DNA of 64,000 nt from Archegozetes longisetosus (lineage: Eukaryota > Arthropoda > Arachnida > Sarcoptiformes > Trhypochthoniidae): assembly GCA_018873245.2 (NCBI GenBank), contig JAEMBT020000001.1, positions 19,408,220 to 19,472,219 on the forward strand. Direction: 5' to 3'. Positions 32,901 through 47,400 of the stretch are shown here, piece after piece (positions within the stretch are counted from its first letter, which is position 1; each line of letters begins with the position of its first letter). The notes below the pieces were generated by a model. That model saw only the letters and a program-made list of their open reading frames with translations. It had not been told where the DNA came from and ran no database searches. The position numbers were made by a program, and so were the translations under genes.

Positions 32901-35371
32901 TTAGAGCAACTATGTAGTAGGCAGTATATCATTCACTTCTAGCTCTCATTCTTTACTAAATAACTTTTCTGAAACTTAAGAATATTGTTATCGATCTTTC
33001 TTTCCAACTAATTAGTGAATAAAAATTTTTGTTTTTCCATTTTGAGCTCAAGACTATTGTCTAAACATTTTGAATAGTTTGACAAGTTTTTGTTAATTTT
33101 AGTTCTCTTTCGATTAATTCTAAGAACTTCTATCATTCGATTTTGTTCCAATAAAGTTTTCTTTTGATTGAATTTTTGTAAATTATTGTCTGGTAAAGTA
33201 AGACCTGTAATTAATATGAAGAAATTTGAGTCATTTTTTAGTTTAATAACAAAAGGCAGTATAATCTGTCGATGTCTTTGATTTGAAAAAATTTATTATT
33301 TACGATAGTATAAACAGATTTTCTTTAAAAAGTTTATAAAAACTAAGAAATATCAAAATTTGAACAGAAAAATGTCATTGAAACATATTAAAATCTTCTA
33401 AACAATATTCATCATAAAATCAATAGTTTGAAAGTTGTTTCATTCTGTATTTTTTGTATTGTTCTTTGAGAAGAATTTAAGAAAATCCTACTATTTTGAC
33501 TTTTCTACACATCTAATCAAAGCGAAAACTCTTATATTGTTGAGTTTGAAAAAGAGTTAAACAAAGGATATGACGAGACACTCCCTGAAGAAGTTTTATT
33601 TTTTTTTGTGACACCTAGCTTTAGAATACTAAATAAAAGCAAAGAAGCAAGCAAGTTCCCAAGTAATTGCAAGCTTTGAGGATCTTATAATTAAGATCAT
33701 TTGTTTCTCGTCTGTCATCAGCAATGATACTTATAAGAGTTTGTAATAATTAGTTACTTTTTTATCAACTATACGGGTGTTTAAACTCCTTTCTCGAGCC
33801 TTTGTTTCATTAGAGTCACTCGAGGCAAAGTAATTGCACAATAATCGTCGAGAGTTCTCACCTATAATTTGGATTTGGTCACAAGACTTGACTTTATTGA
33901 AACGAAATTACTATTAACATGCAATTGCCATTACAAGCTTATTATAGAACTTTATATTTATTCTATAGCGATTAATGGTCTTAAAGTTGTGAAGAACATG
34001 CAAGTTGCATGTTTAACTCACGTGCTTCACTATAACTTATTTCAAAGCAAAGTATTTCATGAGCTCGTGCAGTATTGTGTTTCATATTCATATAGTCTAT
34101 AATTATAGTAATACTAGACCTGCACTTTTCGATCAGACATACATCTACCTGTTATGCACAATTCATTGATAATATTAATGAAAAGTTACACTTATTCAAA
34201 GTTTATTTTTAAAAACCTTTTAGAATTTTGAGTTTCGCCGAATCTAAAAGAGTTCTTTCTCTAAACCTTACTTAAATTAATCAAAACAAAATCATGCAAT
34301 ACAAGAACATAAGATGTTTGATAAGAAACGACAAATATTTTGAATAATCTCACTTTTATGATTAGCTTAACCGTTCATTTGAAGTAGGCCTTTATTTTGC
34401 CTGAAGAATTTTTCCGATAGAACCGAAAATATCCTAAGACTATCACCAAATAATTCTCATAAACAAGCACAAACTAATGATATGCTGAAGGGATAGCATG
34501 ATTAGTTATTTACTTATTAAGTTTGTGGATTTCTTAAAGAGCTTTTCAGTGAATTCATATTTCGGGATTGATTCTAAATGTATTTAGCATGTTTTCGTAA
34601 ATAAGCTAAACAAGAAAATATACTCTTATTCATTATTCAAGAAGTGAAATAATCCGATCTCTATCTGGATATCTTCTCATAAATGACTAATTCTAATATT
34701 GATCACGTTAGTCAAGTTCTAAACAATATCGCATCAAATTCTGTTGCATCTCTTATTTTCAATATTATAAGTGCTGACCTAACCCAGAGTTTTTGTTCTC
34801 TTGAGGTTAAAAATATCTTCTTTCAAAAATCAATTATATGAAAAAACTAACTTTTCAGGCGCTTTGTCTGATAAAAGTGAAAAGTTTAGATCACCAAAAC
34901 CTACTGCAAATTTTTCAGACTTCACTCAATAAGCTTTTACTTGTATTACACACGATATCAATTTTTAGTCATTTTTTGAGGTTGCAAGACGCGAATTAAA
35001 GTTGGAATCATTTTAGGATATCGAAAGAAATATAGTTTCATAGTTTCCAATCAAAACACAGTTAAGTGTGTAGGTTTGAAAAAATCATGTATTTTTAATG
35101 ATTATTCTTTTATTACATGTTTTCCTTTAAAGTTAGTTCACAAGTTTGGAAATTTCTAAACTAAGTTTAAAATTAACTATAAAAGATGCTGAAAACAAAC
35201 TATTTTTATTTGGTCTTTATTAACGTAAACAACGAACAACAATTTTTTACCATAAATTCACTTACGATCAAATACAATGAGTTTTGAATCTAAATGAAAA
35301 GCCGACAAATTTTGAGAAAATAATTTACATATTTCACTATGCTATTGAACAAATGATTAGATTTTCAAAAT
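29990..35371. other. gene-poor stretch, no gene recognised
   Basis: AT-rich, with no frame that looks like a known protein. A GTATAAAAATG promoter-like motif occurs near 31740 but has no exon I can recognise downstream. A weak inverted pair (CGCCCATAGACAACC near 30881, its partner near 31245-31255) resembles the start of the nested MITE at 17802. Confidence 0.45.
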
Positions 35372-35686
35372 TTATATGAAATCGTTAGTTTGCTCATCTG
35401 GAGAATAAGAATATTTTAAGATTCCTAATAAGTTGGAATTCATAAGATTTGTGGGTCTCTTATTCAATAGTATGAGAGCACGCTTTAGTTTCTCTCTTTG
35501 TTGTTCATTAATCTTCGACTTCCAAAGTAATATACTTTCGCGTTTACCAAACCTATACGGCATTCGAAGCGGTGATACTCCAGATTCAGCTTCTCCGAGA
35601 ACCTCGGTTTGCGAGGTGTATGTTATGAATAGTATCGTTACCATTAAAAATGTTACGAATAATGTGTTGAAATTGAAATTTTTCAT
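35372..35686 (-). CDS. RFamide-type neuropeptide precursor
   Basis: One exon, 104 residues. Residues 1-25 are a strong signal peptide (LFVTFLMVTILFITYTS). Mature peptide and processing site: SPLRMPYRF at 38-46, followed by Gly47-Lys48-Arg49, the signal for cleavage and C-terminal amidation, giving ...LRMPYRF-amide. No basic pair lies upstream, so the peptide may run from the signal cleavage site and be about 20 residues long. A single copy is present, with a non-repetitive tail (a second KR at 76-77). The SP-LR-x-RF pattern recalls short neuropeptide F (SPxLRLRF-amide), but the Met-Pro-Tyr insert is unusual, so the family is uncertain. Such peptides are released from neurons and bind G-protein-coupled receptors. 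The stop is TAA at 35374-35372. Confidence 0.75.
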   Translation of the reverse strand: MKNFNFNTLFVTFLMVTILFITYTSQTEVLGEAESGVSPLRMPYRFGKRESILLWKSKINEQQREKLKRALILLNKRPTNLMNSNLLGILKYSYSPDEQTNDFI

Positions 35687-35908
35687 TTTGTCTATATCTG
35701 TGAATAAATGAGTATTAATTAGATTTTCAAAAATTTTTCATAAATATTCAAAGTTGAAAGCTTTGAATGGTTCACATAAAAAATGTATCTGAGAATATTT
35801 ATTGAACACAGTTCATATTATTCTCATTTAAAATGGCATAAATGAACAACTTCGTATAGTTTAATGAAGTTATTCATTCAATCATAGCTTTTAAATTTTG
35901 ATTCTATT

Positions 35909-35909
<1 letters not shown>

Positions 35910-35939
<30 letters not shown>
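35910..35939. repeat. (AAT)n microsatellite
   Basis: About ten copies of the AAT triplet in a row, perfect. Confidence 0.95.
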
Positions 35940-38900
35940 GAGAAAAAATCTGAAGATCAAATGTTTCCCAACAAAATTTTCTGTATTTATTTTTAAAATT
36001 ATATGAAATTTTTAAAATTTTGACAATTTGGTAGTTAAATTTTTCAATAATGAATAAACTTGTAAACATCTGATTACGTCAAAACTTGAAGCAATAGAAA
36101 CAGAAAGAGCAGAATTTCGTTTCTTTTTAAGAACTCTTGAAAACTAATGCTAATAAAATAATTTAATTCTTTTTCAAGTTTCGTTACGAAACTTTTTCAA
36201 ACTTTGACAAAACAAAACCTTGCTTTACACTAAATAAAAAACGAAGAATATCGTAGTATAAGAATAAGTACTTTTATATAAACACCAAAGACTCGTGTTG
36301 ATTATTAAGCACAATCAACTTTTTTACTTAGGAAATTAGTAAGATAGTTAAGATAGAAACAACACTAAAACGTTATAACTTAATTAGTTTTAAACCGATT
36401 CAAACCTTCTGAGCTATACCACAGGTATATCTGTAATTACTTATGTATAGTTATCTTTGAAGACTTGGATCTCCTTAAATTATATCAAACAGAAATAGAC
36501 TGTGTTTCAAGTTAGACTTATCATTTCTGGGTTAGATTTAAGAATATTCTTGATCTGTAGCTATCATTCATATAGTCTCCTGTGGGCTTATTAGTCAAAC
36601 CTGCGCTATTCCTTCCTATATCTCAACCCACGCATTCAATCGTAGACATTTTTAATGAAAGATATAATAAAAGATATAATTACTTTTAAATAAAATTTAA
36701 AAATATAGAATCCTCACAAGTGTTTCTATTCAATCGAGATTCGATCTTTTGATTCAACTTGATTTTTGCGGATGGCACAGAAAAATAATAAAAAATAATC
36801 TGAATAGACATCTAAAAAACAAGTACGTTAACATCAGTTTTGTCTAAAAATACAAAACATTTATCTTTTCACCAAAGATTGATGTCATTACAAAACTTCA
36901 TTTAAATTCTATAAATACCTGAACAGATTTAACTCTCGTTTTGATACAAGTGATATATTGAATATAATGAAATCTTTAAGTTTGCATTAAACAAATTCAA
37001 GCTTGGTGAACATTTATCTTTCAAACTTATCAAACGAAATTAAACTTATGATCACTTTTTCAGTAATTTGTTGGTTGAAAATAATAAAGACTCGTGTGAA
37101 CAAAACAAAAGAATCATAAGTTGATACTTTGATCCGAACTTCTTTAATTAACAACTAAGATTTGCAAGTTACATACTATATATAACTAATGAAACTAAAT
37201 TAACTTTTAACTATAAAATTATTTTTGGTTGACTTTAATTGGCAAAAAAGTAAATTCATTTATGACAAATACTCACATTTATTGAGGGCAAAGAGAAGTC
37301 ACTTAATAGGCATAAACTTTCTACTGAGTGCAAGAAACTTTAAATTTCTCAAATCTATATCTTCAAAACTTAAACTGATTCAGTTATTTCACATAATCCA
37401 AAACTTTGACATTAGAAGCTTAGCACATATTAATACGATATGATCTGTAAAGCTTGATGATGTTTTAGCAAAAAGCGCTAATATTTTGAAAGCTTGACTT
37501 TTAAATATCTAAAAAGGATTCTTTTTAATAGCATTTACTTCTTACAACAAGCGTAGGTATTAATGTGAACATACTCTTTAGACATCTCTTAGTTCAGAAA
37601 GTTTTTCATTCAGAATTACAGTAAAATCCAAAGAAAACTTTTTGTTAAAGCAATACTATCGCCACGAAATCTCATTTCATTAATATATTACAACTTTTAC
37701 CTCGAAAAATATTCAACAGATAGAAAACATTTATGTGATACAAAAACAAATCAATACTCAGTGTAAATAATAAATTGGTTAAACAGAACTTTTTATCTAA
37801 TTTGAAGAATTGAACGGGGTTCGAATGTGAAGCTTTCGCGCAGTTGTGCATTTGCAACTACTTTACTGTATTGACTGCTTATTGAAGTCTTAAGTCTTAG
37901 ATTTCTTTAATACTTACTAAATGAAAGCGAAATTTAAATACAATGAAATAAAAGAAATATGTTTAATAATTGAAGTAGGCAGACATATACAGTGTATTAT
38001 AAGGTATATTCTGAATACTTTTGCGAAAGTATACTTAAATCTAATGAACAATATTTTTATTATTACACATGAATTAGAGATTACAGTTAAATTTAAAATA
38101 TAAGAACAAAATCTTATCAATTAGTCATTGATCTTGAACTAAAAACACGTTTAATCGTTAGAGAGCGGAAAAATAGGGAACAAATTTTGTACCTTTTGGA
38201 GTGATTATAACATTGTTGTTGTAAAAAGCACTTGAAATTCAAACGCATTTACATATTTCTGCTATTAGATCAAATTTGTAACGTACCAAAAATGAGAGCC
38301 AATTTGACGCGCCTCTAATTGTAACGTTTTGACGCTTCATCACAGTAAATAAAGATATAACTATTTATAAAAGGACAATCAAGCTCTCGATTTTTTTGGT
38401 CTCTACTAATCATTAAAATGGTGTTTACGACAAAAGAAAAGGTTTTATTTTCAAAACTCATTTATTGACTAAATCTTGTGATAGAATTAGGACTGAATTT
38501 TATGGAAAATTTGATAAAACTGGACCGACGAATGAGATAATTCTTAAAATTGAATCGAAGTTTAATTATAAATTTATTTTTGCATATTTAACACTATTCT
38601 TTGTAAGGTTACAATCGATTAATTTTGGTTCATTTTGAAACATTCAAATTTCAGTCAATGAATAAAAGATTTGACTTTTGACTAAAATTACAAAAGCAAT
38701 AAAGTGTTAACTGCTTTATCTGGGTAGACTTAAAAAACGAACAGTATAATACATGTATAATACATTAGACCTTATAATGGATCGTATATTTTTTATTACC
38801 GTCATCTACTTCTTTTTGTTAAGCCACAAGCTTTTTCGTAAACAATTAGTTCAAGAAGTCTTAGAATGAATTAAAGGAAACCTAATCCTGTGTCTAAAAA

Positions 38901-41900
38901 CTTTTGAGATAAAAGGTGCTAGAAACACTTAATGGAATTACTGAAATACGTGCGTCTTTCGAGTGAATGGACAAACTTTTTGATTTTATTTTCATATAAA
39001 GTATTTATAATATGTACTATCGGATAAAAAGTATATGTTAAATAAAGCCTTTTCACGCCTTGCATACTTAGGGATCACTTTAATATTTATGCAACCAACA
39101 TTTTGAAAACTTTTATAAGCTTTAGTTTAGTTCTCACTTATGGCAAAACAAAATAATAAGCTTTTGCATAAATTTTTTAGTGATAAAGAGTTTATAAATG
39201 ATTTACTTTGCATTCAACTTTTCTCAATTATTTATTTCATGCATTTAAGTTACATATGTTAAAGTTCGAAACAAATTATAACACTCCTAGAGATTTGAAG
39301 ATAAGTTTCGCATTTTGACTCATTATTAGAAATAATACTCATCAGATATGTAATATGACAAAATTATTTATTCAATCTTTCCCTTATTTTGTTCAATTCT
39401 CGTTGGCTTTCATCGTATTATAACAGCACATTTTAACATATACTTTCGACTAATAGTACTTGCAATACTTTTAATACAAAATTCATATCCAAATAGCTTT
39501 AAATTGCAAAATATAAAGTTAATTATTCTCTTTATTAAAGGTGTGTTAATAAACACAATTTGCATTTTTAATTAAAAATGAGTATATATTCGTGTAAAAA
39601 TTGATATGGAAAAATTATTTATAATTTGTTAACTTCTACTACAGAAATCGATACGGATAGATTTTTTCTAAAAATCATATTAGTATATCCGGTACTATAT
39701 CTTAAAAACGTAATGAAAACCTTTCTCAATTCTTTTCAGAGAAGCACGCATTTTGAAAAGCTGCGGAAAAGGCCAGGTTAGTTAGGTGCTCAATAATGGA
39801 AAAAGGATTGTCAAAAGTTAGCAAAAATCTTCTTTGAAAAGAGTGATGAAAATTGGACTCAAAGTTATTCTTATTCACAAATTGAAATTTATGGTGCGCA
39901 AACAATTTTTAATTCAATCAATGGCTAGAAAGATAGCTATTGAACTAAATGAAATTTGACTTCTTAGGATTTTCTGTTAAAAAGTTAAGTCAATTTTCGA
40001 GAATTATTTTATAAGGTGTGAAAGATCCGACAACATTGATAGTAACAAATGGAGCTTGAAGTATGCTTAATTTATGTTCAAACAATCTTGTCTAGAAGTG
40101 AAATTATTTAGATCCGAGTTCTTTCTTAGCAAACTGCTCAATTTCTGTAATCCGCTGGCAAGTCCTTCAAAATTATTTACTTTTCAATAACATTCAATTA
40201 TTGTCCAAGTTTTAGTAGAGAATGATATAAATTTTATTTAATGTAACCTAAATGACGTTTACGACATTTGTTTGAAAAATAGGTACTCAACTAAATTTAA
40301 AGTCTATAACTTCAGGTTTTTGGGCTTCATTATATATTTAAAGGATTAAGGTTTAATTTCTTCAAAATCTTATGTATTCAATCCTATCAATCCATTTAGA
40401 GATGAAAAATATAGTGGAGTATAGCCTTATCAACGCATTTTTCAATTTTGATGTTCTCTAAACTAATAAGATTGATGCAAATTAATTATCGATTTTTTCA
40501 GTAATTTTCTTGGATATGAGATTTAAATACTTTTAAAAATGAAAATGATTTTAGTATAATATTTCGAAAGCTATTTAGTGAATTAGAGCTTATTGTGTAG
40601 ATAGAAAAGTTTTGTTTATTGGATTAGTAAATCTTTGCCAAGACGTGACATCACAACTTTTCGAACCTCGTAATCGTTTATTTTATTGGTAGCACAGACA
40701 AAACTTAGGAACGAGTAGTTTTGAATCATAGCAAAAGTTCTGTCTTTAAACGAAGTAGTTCGTTTTTAATAGACCAATCTAATTGAAATTCACACACTTT
40801 TACTATTAAATTTTCAGCTATGTATTTTGAGAGATCGTTCTACGGGGAATATAATACTTTATAAATAATATGTATTTAACATAGGTTCAAATATCATTCG
40901 ACCTGCAACACTATACCTCTTAAATTCTTAACTCATAAGAGAAGTAGACTATTTTTAGATTTTCCAATTCAGTAAATTTTTAAAATATAGTGTGTTTTGC
41001 TCTGTAATAACACCGGTAACCTATCAAATTATGTTTCTGTCGAAGCTGAAAATAAACAACCATAACTATAGTTTCTACTTTTCGGATAAAAATCTGAGGA
41101 TTTCGGTAGAGAACTCAGACTAAAAATAAGCTTTTATCGGAAAAGGTTTGGGAACAAAAATTCAAGTTCCGTAGTGCTCTCAAGTTATGAGTTTCAGTTT
41201 TTAAATCGAAAAGTGTCTCAATGTTGACCATTGAATATTTTTTTCTGATAAAACTTAATGGTTTCAATAGTTTTCGACTTATATAGAAGTTGAGGTCAGT
41301 CGTTGTTTTAATATCTGATTTAGGGTTTGAATGGAAAAATTTCTTTACTGAGAATCTTACAAAAACCTTGATAAAAATTTTCAAGAATTGAAAAACTGCA
41401 TTTTTGAATGAAAGTCTTTCGACTTTCGACAAGTTTCTGAATTTTCAGAACATAAATGTTGGCTCATTTTTCTCATTAGACAATTGGCGCTCATTTGATT
41501 GTTTCCGAAGATGCAGGCAATTAGAGAACAAGCCATATTTAGATAAGTGGAGACTCTCACGATAATAAGAGAGTATAAAACTAACTTAAAACAAAATTGA
41601 AAGTCTTTCGCCTTTAAGTTGCAAAAATGTTCATGCCAAATCTGAAATGATTTATAAAGATTGCAATGAGCTTGATGTTCATGTTTAGCTTTTGTCAGAA
41701 ATATTTTTCTTAATGAAAATCATTCTAATAAATAAAAAAGTGAAGAGCCTCATGTGTCAACGAATATTTTGATAAACTACGCTCATAGTAATGAAAGTTT
41801 CTAAAAGCATTGAGTCAGTCTTGACAATGGACCATTAAGCCAAAATAGTCGGTAAAGTGAACGATCTAATTGAAGAAAAAGATCCCAAAAGTATGAATAA

Positions 41901-42614
41901 CAGTATTATCACAAGTTCTTATGTTGAACCAGAATCTCATGAACAAAAGACTTACTTTTCAGATGGTCTCATATGCAACTTAATCTGACTCTATTGAACA
42001 TTGACGAAAGATACTACTACTAGATTTACTACGGGTCTTGAAAGAGCTTATGACTACTTAATGGATTGAAGCAGAGTTAATCAGAGGCATATTGAACTAA
42101 ACAACTAAAACTATCATATTGCAATCATTTTCAATTGACTATGCCTTCACTATCATTCTATTGAACCTTAAGTTCGGAATCTTTGTTCAAATTTCCATAA
42201 TCAATATTTTCTTTTTAATCTAGTAACTAAACTCTTTTAAAATGAAGCTCAAAACCTTGTCTGGCATTTAGCTGTTTAGTCATCAAGTATATTTTCGGCC
42301 TTTTAGAAAATCTCCAATTTCTATGTTTAACTTTGCTTTTGAATAATTTTGAAATTATTAGTTTCAGACTTCTCAAGAGTTGAGCTTTTGATCTGAAGAA
42401 AATATAGTTATGTTTTAATAAACTTTGTTATCAAATTGTTTGATTTTCTTAATCAGCTTCAAATATGTCAACTTTAGTGAATGAAAGATAAATTTATTTG
42501 CAAAATTCTAGCTTAAAGCATATTATTATAGTTAATGACAACTGAATTGCAGTACAAATCTGAATCTATACCATATAATATCAAATTGTCCGCATTGATT
42601 AGTTTGAAATCAAT
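35940..42614. other. gene-poor stretch, no gene recognised
   Basis: Open frames here (for example 37225-37443, 37921-38103, 41115-41432) are short, lysine/isoleucine/phenylalanine-rich and lack recognisable motifs, as expected from AT-rich noise. A - strand AATAAA at 42497-42492 is a plausible poly(A) signal for the serine protease. Confidence 0.5.
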
Positions 42615-43722
<1,108 letters not shown>

Positions 43723-43759
43723 TTAAGTTAATGTAGAAAATGACTTACATGATAAGAAG

Positions 43760-43766
43760 TTTTATA
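43760..43766 (-). promoter_or_regulatory. TATA box of the serine protease
   Basis: TATAAAA on the - strand, 74 bp upstream of the ATG, implying a 5' UTR of roughly 45 nt. Confidence 0.5.
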
Positions 43767-44036
43767 TGAAGTAATTACTTAACTATCACATTCCATGTAA
43801 TAAAACAGTTTAACATTTGCTATGTAAGTAATTGCTTTATTAGATGCTAATTAAATATTTCTCTTTCAATATGAAAAATCTTTTACTTATCATATACTTA
43901 TAGCTCTATCAGTTTAATGAATCAAAGTTCAGGTCAAGGCTTTTGTTATGCAGATTGTATGTGAATTTAGACGATTGTCATAGTAGCAGTTAATACTTCT
44001 AAAAATCTAAATCCTTTTAATTAAAGTTAACACTTA

Positions 44037-44143
44037 CTTCTATATATCGTCGGGTTGGTGCTATAAAATCTACCTGTAACTAAAATAGCATTGCAGGTAG
44101 AACTTCATAGCACTGACCCGATGACAGCATGTAGGTATAGAAG
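44037..44143 (+). ncRNA. pre-miRNA-like hairpin
   Basis: The arms 44047-44077 and 44093-44124 fold with 18 consecutive pairs (TCGTCGGGTTGGTGCTAT with ATAGCACTGACCCGATGA, including G-U), a small internal loop (AAAA/ACTTC) and nine further pairs (TCTACCTGT with GCAGGTAGA) below a 15-nt loop. A lower stem CTTCTATA/TATAGAAG closes the structure at 44037-44044 and 44136-44143. Size, short loop and imperfect arms resemble a miRNA precursor. The alternative is a small MITE. I cannot assign a miRNA family. Either strand could be the transcribed one. Confidence 0.5.
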
Positions 44144-44382
44144 AAAAATTTTGTTCTCAAACTTTCTGGCTCATCAGCTACATTAGAATTAGTAACGGCA
44201 CTGAGCACTCAAGACCCTCACATTATTAATCAAACCTGGTTTTTATGCAATCCAGTCGTTAATACCATCCCATTGCGAAAGTTTTTAAACCTTATGTCTA
44301 AAATTAAGGTCGAGATGTCTGGGTAACAATTTCTTTAGATTGATGAAAGAGTACCGATAAATTGATTTGAAAACCTGATTTT

Positions 44383-44430
44383 TAATAGTCCCAACTCCTA
44401 ATAGTCCCAACTCTTAATATTTCCAACTCC
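44383..44430. repeat. 16-bp tandem repeat, three copies
   Basis: The unit TAATAGTCCCAACTCC occurs at 44383, 44399 and 44415, the third copy with three changes. Confidence 0.85.
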
Positions 44431-44439
44431 TAATCCAAT

Positions 44440-47400
44440 ATTCAAGTCTATTATTCAGTCTATTGAAACCTTTTAATAAATAACCAACAATAGTATCATT
44501 TATCTTATACAAAAATTTTTATTTCGATTCTTTTCTATATCAGTATCAATTTCTATAAATCAAACTTCAATCAAATTTTAATCGAATTTTCTTTGTCCGA
44601 TTCAACTCTAAGTTATATTTTATTTCATAACTCGCATTCAATAAAATTGTTTTCATAAAAGCCACTGAAGTCTCAAATTTTGATATAGGAATTGGAGAAA
44701 CATCCGGTTGAAAAAATGAAAACATAAGAAATATTTGTTAACTGTTGACCAGATTGTCTATTTGAACTGGTGTTTGAAGAGACATCAATTCTTATATTGT
44801 CTATTATGTAATATACTAACTCGTTCGTGACAAAAAACTTACCGCAAAATCATTTATAAATAAAAACATGTTTCAATCATTTATCTGAAGTGCTATTTTA
44901 GTTGAATTTTTTCTTCAAGCGTACTATCAATTTTCACTCTATTCTAAATATTTAAAGCAGTCGTTTATCAACATCTCTACACTTTGCTGTCTTTTTTATG
45001 CTCGTTCGTAATCATTTACTAAATTGTTGTTCTTTGCAGATAAACAACTATTTGCTCAACAAATTAGAATACTTCTATGTTTAGCTTAATTTGTGTCAAT
45101 ACAAAGCATAAATCATTGACTCAAAACTATGTTGCTCTGTAATCAAAAATAATTAACCCTTTAATGACTACACGAAGTTATTAATGTTTTACAATTTTCA
45201 CATTTTTAATAGCCATCTGTTATTAGTTTATGAATATTTGAGTGATCGACGATTGACGAACTGATAAGTAAATTAATGATTAGATGTGCTCGGAATGAGT
45301 CCAAACACTTCACACAACTAAACGAATAGTTTTCAAAATATTCATTAATTAAGTAAACACAAAATAAAAACTCATTACAACAAACTGAATGCAATGTCAA
45401 GGTTGTTTCAGTAAATTAATCTAAAAATTAATGAATCAATTTTATTCAATGAATCTATAATTATTTAGATAAAATCTTTAAAAAAGTTACAAATATTCAC
45501 AATTTTATTCAATCTAAAAATTATGTAAATTTGCTCTAAAATTGGTCGAAGACATGAATATTTTGAGTAGTTTTACCTGAAATAGTAGGAGTTTGAATGA
45601 AGAACACATGAAACTGGAAATAAGTGACAGGTATTCCACGTTTTATTATCAGGTTCTAAATAGAAAAAACTCATTTCGGGGATCACTCCTTACAAATTAA
45701 ATATTTTATTGAACCTCAACTGATTATTTGAAGATATAAAGCAACAATTATGTGTAATTTCATCTTAAGAAAGATAACTAGTTGCAACATAAAACACAAT
45801 GGCATGATAACATTCAGATCAATTTAGTCAAAATTGTTTAAAGAAAGCTGAATGTTATCAGACAATCTAAGGAGTATTACTCAATTCATTAGATTATAGG
45901 AGATCAAAATTATTAATATTGAATGAATATAAAATTGAATACTATCATCTGCAAATAAAAGTATTATATTAAATTTTGGTTGAGTTTAGTAAAGGTAAAA
46001 CCACAATTTTTACATTATACAAAAATGATCATTAATTGACTCGATGGGAAAGTTGACCAAAAAAGCCAGATTGATCAAAGCCATATTTGAATAGATATAA
46101 GGGAGAGAATAAATTAAAATAAAAGACTTATTCGAAATTAGTTGTCTATGTATTTTCGATCTCATATTTAGCGCAGTGTGTAATACTAACATATTACCTA
46201 AATATTTGTACAGCACTAGTAGAGTGAATAGAGTTAATCCCTTTGAATAAATTATGAAATTAAATAATTGATAAACTTTTGACTAAATTAAATAATTTTT
46301 AACTACTACTAAAAACTAAACTAAGCTTTAAGTAAATTGAAAAGAAGATGATATATAGGTTTGTTAAGATATCCTATAATAAGATTGTTAATAATAATAT
46401 CGCGGATATACCTGTACTGCACATAACAAAGAATGTGAAATACACCTACGTTTAATACTATGACCTAATATTCTTTTAAACATTTCCAAACACTATTCTC
46501 ATACCAAACTTTGCGTTTAAATCTCTGTAAACACTAATTTGAAATGTTTCATAATTCAAATCAAGTTCATATTACAAAGAGGAATATCACTATGGTATAC
46601 CCTACTCAGGATCCACTAATAATTTTGATGAACTCTTTATTGTTTCTTATTTGAAAAATTTAGGACATAAAATGCATGTCAATAAATCAGAAATATTTTT
46701 AACTCAACTAAAAATGTTATTTATAAAAAATAACTCAAGTCTCTCAGCCAAGTTGTTTTCAATGATTAATCTAAGAGTTTAGAATAATTATCAATTAAAC
46801 AATTATCTAATGTTTGAAAATGAACAAAAACGTTAATCATTTAACATCTAGTTAATTACATATGTCGAACTGAAAATATGAACACCTGTTACTTGTTTAT
46901 GAAGCAGAAATTGATTAAATACAAAGTAAATCTGACTAATTAACATCATAATTAGATAATTGCAAGATGAAGTCAAACATTAGTTACATTACCATAAAAA
47001 TAAAGAGTTAGGTTATCTGTAACGAAAGAGTGTCTATGACAATTAATTGCGTGACAAAATCCATTTTCGATTATTTCAATTTTATGCTCACAAACGTTTG
47101 TATTGATTTTATATAAATAACAAATTGATTACTTAATTATATAATCTAAATATTTATTGCTTTCTTTATTGTTATAATACAATAAATCTCATTAAAGGTT
47201 AGCATAAATATTAGCCTTGAACGCAATGCAGTCAAAATTTTGACGAAACCTATCAATAAACAACAGGTTTTACAAGTTTTCTATCAGAAGGTATTGTTTT
47301 TACAAAGAATTACCATGTTTTCAGGTTTTTCTTGTTAATAAACAGACTCACTATTGCGTTAATAAGGCTTTTATGTATTTAAATCAACTCAAGTATTTAT

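Noticed and set aside
41115..41432. A 105-codon - strand frame
   Set aside because: Lys/Phe-rich, no recognisable domain, isolated in gene-poor DNA; likely chance.
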